Assembly (NCBI RefSeq): GCF_963664075.1
Contig: NZ_OY760916.1
Span: 4,312,710-4,376,709 of the forward strand
Origin: an uncultured Desulfobulbus sp.
GTDB lineage: Bacteria; Desulfobacterota; Desulfobulbia; Desulfobulbales; Desulfobulbaceae
Direction of reading: 5' to 3'
DNA length: 64,000 nucleotides
This document shows positions 36,459-43,699 of this stretch, piece by piece (position 1 is the first letter of the stretch; each line of letters starts with the position of its first letter). The notes beneath the pieces are model-generated. The model was not told the DNA's origin. It saw only the letters and a program-made list of their open reading frames with translations, and did no database searches. A program made the translations under genes and the position numbers.

Positions 36459-37211
36459 TTAATCAGGATCATGTAATCGTCCGCTAATTCCACCATCAAT
36501 TGCTATGGTTGCCCCATGAATGAAATCGAGCTTGCTATCGATAAGCGATAGACATAGGGTCGCAACCTCTTCGGGATTACCTATACGCTGTTGTGGGTGG
36601 CATGCCTCAAGTTGGGAATACAGTTCCGGTTTATCGATGAAGCCAGCTCTCAACATTTGCGTTTCAATAGCAGCAGGTTCTATTGCATTGACTTTCACCC
36701 TTCCCTGCAAATCAATGGCCAACGCCCGTGTCATTCCGCTGAGAGCGGCTTTACTGGTTGCGTAAGCGACAAAATTTTTTTTGGTTAGATGTGCATGGAT
36801 GCTACTGATATTGATGATTGAACCTTTCGCAGTTTCAAGCTCTTTCAAAAATGCCTGTGACCACAGAAACGGAGCAAGCAGGTTCACATTCAGAGTTTCC
36901 TGCCAATCTTTTCGCGTCAAGGAGTCTGCTCCACCGAGGATCTGGGTGGCGGCGTTATTAATCAACCCTTTGAGGAGATTCGGGGGATAAACAGCTCGAA
37001 TTTGTTCGAAAATTTTGGAAGCGTATTCGCTGTCTTCGACCGTCTGAGCTAGATTGCAGGTAATATAATGAATACTCCTGCCTTTGGGAATTGGAGGTTT
37101 ATTTTTGTGAATAATACCTATGACACCGTATCCCGAGCTTGCAAATACATCAACAAATGCCTGCCCAATTCCCCCGGCAGCGCCGGTTATGATGACAAAC
37201 CCCTTATTCAT
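36459..37211 (-). CDS. SDR-family oxidoreductase
   Basis: 250-residue classical SDR with TGAAGGIGQ near the N-terminus, INNAAT, the serine in INISSIHAHLT, the YATSK catalytic pair and a C-terminal GATIAIDGGISG typical of sugar and keto-acyl SDRs. It is the last gene of the right-arm capsule operon; its start overlaps the dehydrogenase gene by 8 nt. Together with a 2-hydroxyacid dehydrogenase and a CMP-sugar synthase it forms a three-gene block that probably makes or modifies an activated acidic sugar. The exact substrate is unknown. The mobile-element zone begins right after it, so downstream genes of the original operon may have been lost or displaced (wcbI-like at 32960). Confidence 0.85.
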   Translation of the reverse strand: MNKGFVIITGAAGGIGQAFVDVFASSGYGVIGIIHKNKPPIPKGRSIHYITCNLAQTVEDSEYASKIFEQIRAVYPPNLLKGLINNAATQILGGADSLTRKDWQETLNVNLLAPFLWSQAFLKELETAKGSIINISSIHAHLTKKNFVAYATSKAALSGMTRALAIDLQGRVKVNAIEPAAIETQMLRAGFIDKPELYSQLEACHPQQRIGNPEEVATLCLSLIDSKLDFIHGATIAIDGGISGRLHDPD

Positions 37212-38142
37212 TCTTTACCCCTAAAAATGTCATCAGTTTGTCAATGGCAATCAAACTCGTTCTTTCGACCGCATCTGCAGTGTTTGATGCATTATGTGAA
37301 CCGAAGATGCAACGGGGGTGTTGGCGAAGATAGGAGGTCATTGGTAACGGTTCTACCTCAAACACATCAAGGGCTGCAGAATAGACTTTACCCGATTTCA
37401 AGGCAGCTTCCAGAGATGGTTCGTCTATGACCGGGCCGCGTCCAACGTTAATAACTCGCACGCTATCCTTGGCCTGGTTAAGTACGGCGGAATTGACCAT
37501 GTGCTTACTGGATGGGGTCAAAGAGCAGGTTACGATAATGAAGTCGGCTTCCTCAACGTGATTGGGCCATTGTGCTCGCTGGACATCCGCCATATCTGGT
37601 GCGTCCTGTGCCATAGGATCGTAGGCGATGACTTTCATACCAGCAACCCGTAAGCGTGCCGCTACCTGCTTGCCAATGTCACCATAGCCGATTAACGCTG
37701 CGGTTTTGCCATACAAAGAAATACCGCGAGGTTTGGGCCAGTTACCTTGCCGTACACCGTCATCGATTTGGAATGTTTCCCTCGCTAAAGCGATAACATA
37801 CCCCATGGCAATATCGGCAACCTCTCGTCCAAACATATTTGGGGTGTTGATTATGGGGATGTCAAGTTCTTTGCACGCGGCAAAATCAACGTTGTCTACT
37901 CCTATGCCCCATTTGACAGCGGCCTTAAGACGGCCTGCTTTTGCGGCAGTAAACACTTCTCGAGTTGCGGGATCATCACCTATAATCCATCCATCATGTT
38001 TGGGAACTAATGATTTGAGTTCCTCGACAGTAAGAGTCTGCACAACATCAGGTGCAGTGACTTCACAGCCATATTGCGAAAAAACAGTGGAGAATGATTC
38101 TATCATTCCAAGCATAGGCGGACAGGTGACAAGAATTTTCAT
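37204..38142 (-). CDS. D-isomer-specific 2-hydroxyacid dehydrogenase (phosphoglycerate dehydrogenase family)
   Basis: 312 residues. It has the split catalytic domain and central Rossmann fold of the family: KWGIGVDNVDFAAC, NTPNMFGREVADIAMGYVIAL, LIGYGDIGKQVAARL, VINVGRGPVIDEPSLE and the catalytic histidine in FGSHNASN. It lacks the ACT domain of long SerA, so it is not a housekeeping SerA of that type. It overlaps the cytidylyltransferase gene by 4 nt and the SDR by 8 nt. Such dehydrogenases are recurrent in polysaccharide loci beside NeuA-like enzymes. Inference: it oxidises or reduces a hydroxy acid that becomes part of, or a substituent on, a CMP-activated sugar acid. Confidence 0.85.
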   Translation of the reverse strand: MKILVTCPPMLGMIESFSTVFSQYGCEVTAPDVVQTLTVEELKSLVPKHDGWIIGDDPATREVFTAAKAGRLKAAVKWGIGVDNVDFAACKELDIPIINTPNMFGREVADIAMGYVIALARETFQIDDGVRQGNWPKPRGISLYGKTAALIGYGDIGKQVAARLRVAGMKVIAYDPMAQDAPDMADVQRAQWPNHVEEADFIIVTCSLTPSSKHMVNSAVLNQAKDSVRVINVGRGPVIDEPSLEAALKSGKVYSAALDVFEVEPLPMTSYLRQHPRCIFGSHNASNTADAVERTSLIAIDKLMTFLGVKNE

Positions 38143-38840
38143 TGGGCAATACCATTTTTTTCTAGAAGATAACGAGCAGCAACGACGGCAAAATCCCAGT
38201 CAGCAGGGGTATCGATGTCTACGGACTCAAAGGCAGGACTTTCAAACATCATCGGTTTTTTTCCGATGCGTGCCTGTGTTTGGGAAAAACTGTCACGAGT
38301 GAAGAGGTAGAGGTTTGAATTTTCCTCAAACCAAGGTTCCAAATGTTGTGTCGGCAGAAGATTGTCAGGATCATGATTAACAGGGCTGCAGTCAGATCGA
38401 TAAAAGCGAGTTTGCACTTTGTCAACAGTGAAAAGTGAATCTGCTGTGCCTGCTGCCTGTGCCTCATTAAATGCAGCCAGTGCTTTTTGGATCGTTTCAG
38501 GGCTCATTAAAGGGTTAGTTGTGTGGGTCATAAGGTATGTGTCGGCGTCAACGTTTGCCACATCGTCGGCCAGTACCAGATTCATTGACACATGATTACC
38601 GCATATTTCCGGTTTTCGGTCACGAATGATAATTCGCTCAGTCTCAAGTAGACCATTTTCAGCCAAAATAGAACGGGCATCGGTATTGATAACGACTTTA
38701 TCTATTGCATCTACGGCCAACAGAGAATCAAGGATCCATTGAAAAAGAGGTTTTCCGCAAAATTCACGGAAGTTTTTTCCTTTTACGCGTTCACTATTCG
38801 CTTTCATTGGAAGTAGTGCAACGATAGTTTTTTGGTTCAT
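38139..38840 (-). CDS. Acylneuraminate/ulosonate cytidylyltransferase family protein (NeuA-like)
   Basis: 233 residues. The nucleotide-binding start IVALLPMKANSERVKGKNFREFCGKPL keeps the R...K...KPL pattern of CMP-sugar synthases, followed by VVINTDAR, YLMTHTTNPLMSPETI and a metal-binding ESVDIDTPADWDFA end. The enzyme should load a 2-keto acid sugar (sialic, legionaminic, Kdo-like) with CMP. No NeuB- or NeuC-type synthase genes are in the window, so the free sugar must be made elsewhere or is Kdo itself. DUF115 proteins encoded at 40521-41207 and in the 971-residue protein are possible users of the product. It is distinct from the ruined kdsB at 50384-51094. Confidence 0.85.
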   Translation of the reverse strand: MNQKTIVALLPMKANSERVKGKNFREFCGKPLFQWILDSLLAVDAIDKVVINTDARSILAENGLLETERIIIRDRKPEICGNHVSMNLVLADDVANVDADTYLMTHTTNPLMSPETIQKALAAFNEAQAAGTADSLFTVDKVQTRFYRSDCSPVNHDPDNLLPTQHLEPWFEENSNLYLFTRDSFSQTQARIGKKPMMFESPAFESVDIDTPADWDFAVVAARYLLEKNGIAQ

Positions 38841-38856
38841 TGTTTATTTCCTTTTC

Positions 38857-40521
38857 TTATACAGGATAAAAGTATTTTTCTTTTTCGGCATGTGAAAGTT
38901 TGCGTAATTCCCTATTGCCGAGATAGGTACCAAAGTATTGATTCCATCGGTAGAGAACTATTTCAAGAGCTCTACGCTTGAGATTGTCGTTAGTGCATGC
39001 AAAGAGACAATCTTTTGCTACGCTTGATATGAAGTAGCGGAGCATATCTCCCAAGCCGACATGAACCTGAGGCATAATTTTCTGTAAGGCAATTGCTTCT
39101 CGCTCAAAGCGCCTTCTGACAGTGCTCCAGGATTCATGGTGTAAATGCATGACCTTGGCCTCAGCCACATAGCCAATCGTACCCGTATCATGAATGATTT
39201 TTTGGGCGAGATCCATATCCTCCAGCCCAGTCAAATCTTCATCGAATCTGAATTTGTGCCATGCATTTTGAGTGATTGCCGAATTAGCATTATTACAATA
39301 AAATTCCGTCGAGGAAAAGCGGGAATCGGGCGGAAAATATTTTGCAAAAATACGGCTTTCACTGAAACGGGTGTTCTCATCGCCAATTTGACCTCCATGA
39401 ACGTAATCAGCTTTGCCCTCGAGTAGAGGGGCACAAAGTCTTGAAAGCCAATGGTCGTCTGTTGGTATGCAATGACCACTTATGAAAACCAGAATGTCAC
39501 CCCGGGCAGCATCGCAGCCAATATTAAGCGAGCGACCGAAAGAAAAATCAGCACGATCAATTGTACAAATACGGCACCCATGCTGATGTGCTATTTCCAA
39601 AGTAGAGTCTGTTGAGCCAGAATCGACCAGCACCACTTCCGGGTTGAGTCTGGGGGCTATTTGGTTGGCGATGGATGTCAGCAATGCATCAAGATGTAAA
39701 GCCTCATTTAACGTACGAATAACAATACTGACATTAACAACTCCTAAGGTAATGGCAGTAGGGTTGAGGACAAGCCTGAATGTTGGGTTGAGATGTTTGT
39801 GTACAAGTACAATCTCTTCAGGGGGGACAGAGTTGCAGGCAAACATGTCCCAATGAACAGGGATAAGCTGCTCAAGACCAATTTCTTGTCCCAGGAGCAT
39901 GGCCTCGCGGATACTCATATTGCCAATAATGCCGCGTTTATCCAGGAAAAAATTTGATTCGTTAACAGGTACAATTGCTGTGTGTATTGGCAAGTTTTCA
40001 CGTAGAGCATCCAGTAACTCGTCACAAATTGATGTATCACCCGCGATGTACATACACTGCCCCTGTATTTTAAGCAGGTAGCCTACAGCTTGTAATCTTC
40101 CCTGGCTGTCGCGTTCGATATTGGGGTGTGCCGCAGGGACTGCTTTGATCTCAATATTGTCGCCCAAAGGGAACCATTCTTCCTTAGCCAATTGCACACG
40201 AGAGGAAGGGATATCCCAAGTGTGAAGAAGATATTGGGCAGGCGCTGGTGCGACGAATTGTGCGTTTGGTGAGGCTTGGGCTATTATCGGCAGGGTATGG
40301 GGGTCACAATGATCAAGGTGATCGTGAGTAAGTAGAACCCATGTGGCATCAGTCACCGATTCGGGAGGGAACGGGGGCGGTTGAAGTCGTTCAAGGTCTG
40401 ATGCATCAAGCTCTTGAACAGAATTGGAAAGGTAGGGGTCAATGTAGATGATTGTTTGCCCAAAGCGTAAGCGACAACCGGATTGCCCTAAAAGTTGAAC
40501 AGCAATACGGGGGGTATTCAT
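38857..40521 (-). CDS. Fusion of metallo-beta-lactamase-fold domain and GT2 glycosyltransferase
   Basis: 554 residues. The N-terminal part (about 1-255) is a UlaG-like metallo-beta-lactamase fold: YIDPYLSNS, LLTHDHLDHCDPHTL (HxHxDH metal site), YIAGDTSICDEL and IPVHWDMF. The C-terminal part (about 265-520) is a GT-A domain: VNVSIVIRTLNEALHLDALL, VVLVDSGSTDSTLEIA, FISGHCIPTDDHW and DLTGLEDMDLAQKI. Fusing a hydrolase-type metal domain to a glycosyltransferase is unusual; the two may act on the same intermediate, for example opening a lactone or trimming a phosphate before sugar transfer. The start overlaps the DUF115 gene by one base. Both motif sets look intact. Confidence 0.85.
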   Translation of the reverse strand: MNTPRIAVQLLGQSGCRLRFGQTIIYIDPYLSNSVQELDASDLERLQPPPFPPESVTDATWVLLTHDHLDHCDPHTLPIIAQASPNAQFVAPAPAQYLLHTWDIPSSRVQLAKEEWFPLGDNIEIKAVPAAHPNIERDSQGRLQAVGYLLKIQGQCMYIAGDTSICDELLDALRENLPIHTAIVPVNESNFFLDKRGIIGNMSIREAMLLGQEIGLEQLIPVHWDMFACNSVPPEEIVLVHKHLNPTFRLVLNPTAITLGVVNVSIVIRTLNEALHLDALLTSIANQIAPRLNPEVVLVDSGSTDSTLEIAHQHGCRICTIDRADFSFGRSLNIGCDAARGDILVFISGHCIPTDDHWLSRLCAPLLEGKADYVHGGQIGDENTRFSESRIFAKYFPPDSRFSSTEFYCNNANSAITQNAWHKFRFDEDLTGLEDMDLAQKIIHDTGTIGYVAEAKVMHLHHESWSTVRRRFEREAIALQKIMPQVHVGLGDMLRYFISSVAKDCLFACTNDNLKRRALEIVLYRWNQYFGTYLGNRELRKLSHAEKEKYFYPV

Positions 40522-41207
40522 TATCTTAAACCAAAATAGTCCTTGTAGTGAATTTTCTCAAAAATTTCGCAAGATCCATAAAGCGTGGCGTCCAGAATTC
40601 TTCGCCCATCATTTTCGAATTCTGTACGGGCAATGCGGTATGACTCTTCTGAATTTTTAAGATCGGGGTTATCCCAGTTTTGCCCACCTCCAAAGTACTC
40701 AGGGCAGAAATGATTCGGATCCGGTCCATCCAGTCGTCTGGCTTCATTGGGCTGGCCGGTGAACTGGTAACGATGGTCCATGCCTATTATGACCACTTCA
40801 CTAAAACCTAGAAAATAAGCAACCTGAATCGCAGCATAAGTGACCGTCCAACCCTCATGAATACCACGTGTAATGTCTTTTGAAAAACGTGCTGGTGGGT
40901 TTTGGGTTTCAAGATGATATGTCAGGGCGTCCTCAGGTAACAATTCACTGCCACGCATGCTGATAAATTTATTACAGTTAAGGGATTTGATGTTGTTTAT
41001 CGACTGCTCAATAACTTTTCTGTTAATCGCAACATAGTATTTGGGGTAAAAGCGAAATTTATTGAGGCCTAGAAATATTTTATTCATCCCGATAGCTGTC
41101 TCGTGGCGAAGGAAACAGAGGTCCATATTATTTAAAGATGGTCCATTAGCAACCACGACCACGCGTTCGCCAGTATGTCGATTATTAAATCGTTCTAAGC
41201 GGTTCAT
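40521..41207 (-). CDS. DUF115/MptE-like protein, possible CMP-sugar glycosyltransferase
   Basis: 228 residues. VVVVANGPSLNNMDL at the N-terminus, a long central helical part, VVIIGMDHRYQF, PDPNHFCPEYFGGGQNWDNP and ENDGRRILDATLYG match the C-terminal domain of the 971-residue protein at 22992-25907 block by block. The GNGPSLN start and G(M/I)D turn are shared by DUF115 (Maf glycosyltransferases) and GT42 sialyltransferases. It is coupled by ATGA overlap to the ruler-like gene and by a one-base overlap to the MBL-GT2 gene. Inference: it transfers the sugar activated by the NeuA-like enzyme two genes downstream. No activity is proven for close relatives that I know of. Confidence 0.75.
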   Translation of the reverse strand: MNRLERFNNRHTGERVVVVANGPSLNNMDLCFLRHETAIGMNKIFLGLNKFRFYPKYYVAINRKVIEQSINNIKSLNCNKFISMRGSELLPEDALTYHLETQNPPARFSKDITRGIHEGWTVTYAAIQVAYFLGFSEVVIIGMDHRYQFTGQPNEARRLDGPDPNHFCPEYFGGGQNWDNPDLKNSEESYRIARTEFENDGRRILDATLYGSCEIFEKIHYKDYFGLR

Positions 41208-43690
41208 TGCTCAGGTTTTATTAAAAGAGCTGCACGATTACGTGCTTCAAGAATGATAAATCCCTGCTCTAATAAATATGGAACTGCCAAGGTTCCTTTA
41301 GCCATCCAGATGCTATTCTCTGTCCAGGTATCGTCCAAACAGATAATTCCATTTTTGGAGAGTTTGGGGATGATGCTCTTGACACAGTCAAGATGCATTT
41401 TGTGACAATCTTTATCGTCGATTCGTTTGCCAAGAAACTGCTCATAACGACTTTGGCGCAAAGAACTGTGACCACCATGGTCAAAGTCGTAAGCGTCAAG
41501 AAAGACAAAATCGATAACCCCCTCATAGTCACGGAGAAAGTCCTCCCCTTTAGCAGTTATAGCTTTCGCATTTACCCCCAATCGAGAGAACATTCTTTGA
41601 GCCATCAAGGTATTATGGGGATCCATGTCTACAGTGATAAAAGTCAACTCATTTTGTTTGCAGAACATCGAAATCTTACGCGTTGATCCCTGTCCTGGAA
41701 CATTTTCTCTTGTTGTGCCAATCTCAATAAATACCGGCATGCCCTGCCCATGCTCTTCTCTGAATTTTCCCAGGTTAGATTCAAGATAGCTAAGCAGAAG
41801 ATCATGCCCATGCTCTTTCTGCGAATGAATGAGCCTGGTTTTTTCAGAATAGGCTTTGCGTATAGCCATCTGCTCCTCAGGTTTGAGACCATCAACCTTG
41901 GAAGTGGTCAGCATGTCCTGAATAACAATATCTGCGGCTAACTCTGCTCTCCCCTGGCGAATTAAGGCGGATACGAGCATGTTTTTTTGTAGCATACTTA
42001 ACGAAGAACCCCACTCCAAGGGCATGCGAAGATAATGGAGTGCGGTCATTTTATCCCCTCGGGAATAAAACGCATCGGAGACCATCAACAAAAAATGTAT
42101 TTTCTCTGATTCTGCTAGATTTCCCTTTTCTAATTCATTATCGATTGCGGAATGAGGATCTTGTGCTGAGCAACAAGAGACAACCCGGGCTTCTAAACGT
42201 ATGCGCTCCTGTTCACGTTGTTCCGGCGATATAAGCTTATTCCGTAAAGTTTTAATTTCGGTAAGGCGGTCTTGAGCTAGTTTTTCATGCGTATCTTTTT
42301 GAGAGTTTAGCTGCTCAATTTGTCTTTGATGTTCCTCTAGCTGTTGTTTCAGCCTATTTTTTAAGTTTTCAGTTTGGTCGAGGCGGTCTTGAGCTAGTTT
42401 TTCATGCGTATCTTTTTGAGAGTTTAGCTGTTCAATTTGTCTTTGATGTTTCTCTAGCTGTTGTTTCAGCCTATTTTTTAAGTTTTCAGTTTGGTCGAGG
42501 CGGTCTTGAGCTAGTTTTTCATGCGTATCTTTTTGAGAGTTTAGCTGTTCAATTTGTCTTTGATGTTCCTCTAGCTGTTGTTTCAGCCTATTTTTTAAGT
42601 TTTCAATTTGGTCGAGGCGGTCTTGAGCTAGTTTTTCATGCGTATCTTTTTGAGAGTTTAGCTGTTCAATTTGTCTTTGATGTTCCTCTAGCTGTTGTTT
42701 CAGCCTATTTTTTAAGTTTTCAATTTGGTCGAGGCGGTCTTGAGCTAGTTTTTCATGCGTATCTTTTTGAGAGTTTAGCTGTTCAATTTGTCTTTGATGT
42801 TCCTCTAGCTGTTGTTTCAGCCTATTTTTTAAGTTTTCAGTTTGGTCGAGGCGGTCTTGAGCTAGTTTTTTATGCGTATCTTTTTGAGAGTTTAACTGCT
42901 CAATCTGTCTTTGATGTTCCTCTAGCTGTTGTTTCAGCCTATTATTTAAGTTTTCAATTTGGTCGAGCCGGTCGTCCGCCAGTTTTTTTTGGTCTTTCTT
43001 TTGGGCAGAGAGCTGTTGTATCTGTTCACGCCTTTTTCCCGCTAGTAGCTTGTAATCACGTATGTATAGCCCATGCGCTAAATCTGGGTGACGCTCATGC
43101 TCCTTCTCTACGCAACGATATCCATTGTCTTGCAAAAACGAATCTATTTCGTTTTGCCCTGCATCTTCGCTGGGGGGTACTTTCTGATTCAGTACCATGC
43201 GCACAACTATGACATCAAAGCCATCGATACATTTGATGGAGCCGCGCAGAATTGCCAAGCTCGGCAGGCAATCGATTATCAGCCAATTCGCAACAAAATT
43301 ATTTTTCTTACAGATATTGTCGAGTGTTACTGTCTGGCATGAGTGGTTTTCAATACTATTAATATTAGGCCAAAGTTTTTGTAATAGAGAGGGAGGCAAT
43401 AAGCTACTTTCCGATCTATTGGCAACAATATGAAAGGTCGCATTTTTTTGCGTTTCAGCAATTATGCTGTTTTCGATTAACCAGCCAGGGACGTGTTGCG
43501 TAAATGCTTCGAGCTGTATGTAATTTTTTGAATCAGCCTCTATTAATAGGGTTGACTGAATTTTCATCTTTTGCAGCCAAGTAATCCATTGTCCAGTTCC
43601 CGAACCTGCTCCAACCAGGATGACTCCATTTGCTGGAATCAATTTTTGGATATGAGTTAGAAGCTGCCTCAGTGGATTAATTGGCAACAT
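41204..43690 (-). CDS. Ruler-like protein: methyltransferase, long repeat coiled coil, methyltransferase
   Basis: 828 residues. The N-terminal domain (about 1-210) is FkbM-like: GVILVGAGSGTGQWITWL and LLIEADSKNY. Residues about 215-500 form an uninterrupted coiled coil that includes six near-identical 39-residue repeats (core LKQQLEEHQRQIEQLNSQK). A helical TPR-like part (about 510-610) follows, then a second SAM methyltransferase domain (about 640-825: FIEIGTTRENVPG, FITVDMDPHN, FVFLDAYDFDHGG, ICLDDTWTENS). Established: in E. coli O9a, WbdD has a methyltransferase/kinase head and a coiled coil whose length sets polymer length by spacing the terminating enzyme from the membrane. Here the same logic is suggested with two methyltransferases. 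The gene is in the capsule-export operon, overlapping DUF115 by 4 nt. The exact DNA repeats could change coil length by recombination. Confidence 0.8.
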   Translation of the reverse strand: MLPINPLRQLLTHIQKLIPANGVILVGAGSGTGQWITWLQKMKIQSTLLIEADSKNYIQLEAFTQHVPGWLIENSIIAETQKNATFHIVANRSESSLLPPSLLQKLWPNINSIENHSCQTVTLDNICKKNNFVANWLIIDCLPSLAILRGSIKCIDGFDVIVVRMVLNQKVPPSEDAGQNEIDSFLQDNGYRCVEKEHERHPDLAHGLYIRDYKLLAGKRREQIQQLSAQKKDQKKLADDRLDQIENLNNRLKQQLEEHQRQIEQLNSQKDTHKKLAQDRLDQTENLKNRLKQQLEEHQRQIEQLNSQKDTHEKLAQDRLDQIENLKNRLKQQLEEHQRQIEQLNSQKDTHEKLAQDRLDQIENLKNRLKQQLEEHQRQIEQLNSQKDTHEKLAQDRLDQTENLKNRLKQQLEKHQRQIEQLNSQKDTHEKLAQDRLDQTENLKNRLKQQLEEHQRQIEQLNSQKDTHEKLAQDRLTEIKTLRNKLISPEQREQERIRLEARVVSCCSAQDPHSAIDNELEKGNLAESEKIHFLLMVSDAFYSRGDKMTALHYLRMPLEWGSSLSMLQKNMLVSALIRQGRAELAADIVIQDMLTTSKVDGLKPEEQMAIRKAYSEKTRLIHSQKEHGHDLLLSYLESNLGKFREEHGQGMPVFIEIGTTRENVPGQGSTRKISMFCKQNELTFITVDMDPHNTLMAQRMFSRLGVNAKAITAKGEDFLRDYEGVIDFVFLDAYDFDHGGHSSLRQSRYEQFLGKRIDDKDCHKMHLDCVKSIIPKLSKNGIICLDDTWTENSIWMAKGTLAVPYLLEQGFIILEARNRAALLIKPEQ
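42264..42965 (-). repeat. Six 117-bp tandem repeats encoding coiled coil
   Basis: Unit starts at 42264, 42381, 42498, 42615, 42732 and 42849, exactly 117 bp apart, with a degenerate seventh at 42966. Units differ at only a few bases. 117 bp is 39 codons, so unit gain or loss keeps the frame and changes the coil by 39 residues. Confidence 0.97.
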
Positions 43691-43699
43691 AATATCACC

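Noticed and set aside
42264..42965. Regular 117-bp repeats considered as CRISPR or other non-coding array
   Set aside because: No spacers, the period is a multiple of three, and the repeats translate as an uninterrupted coiled coil.
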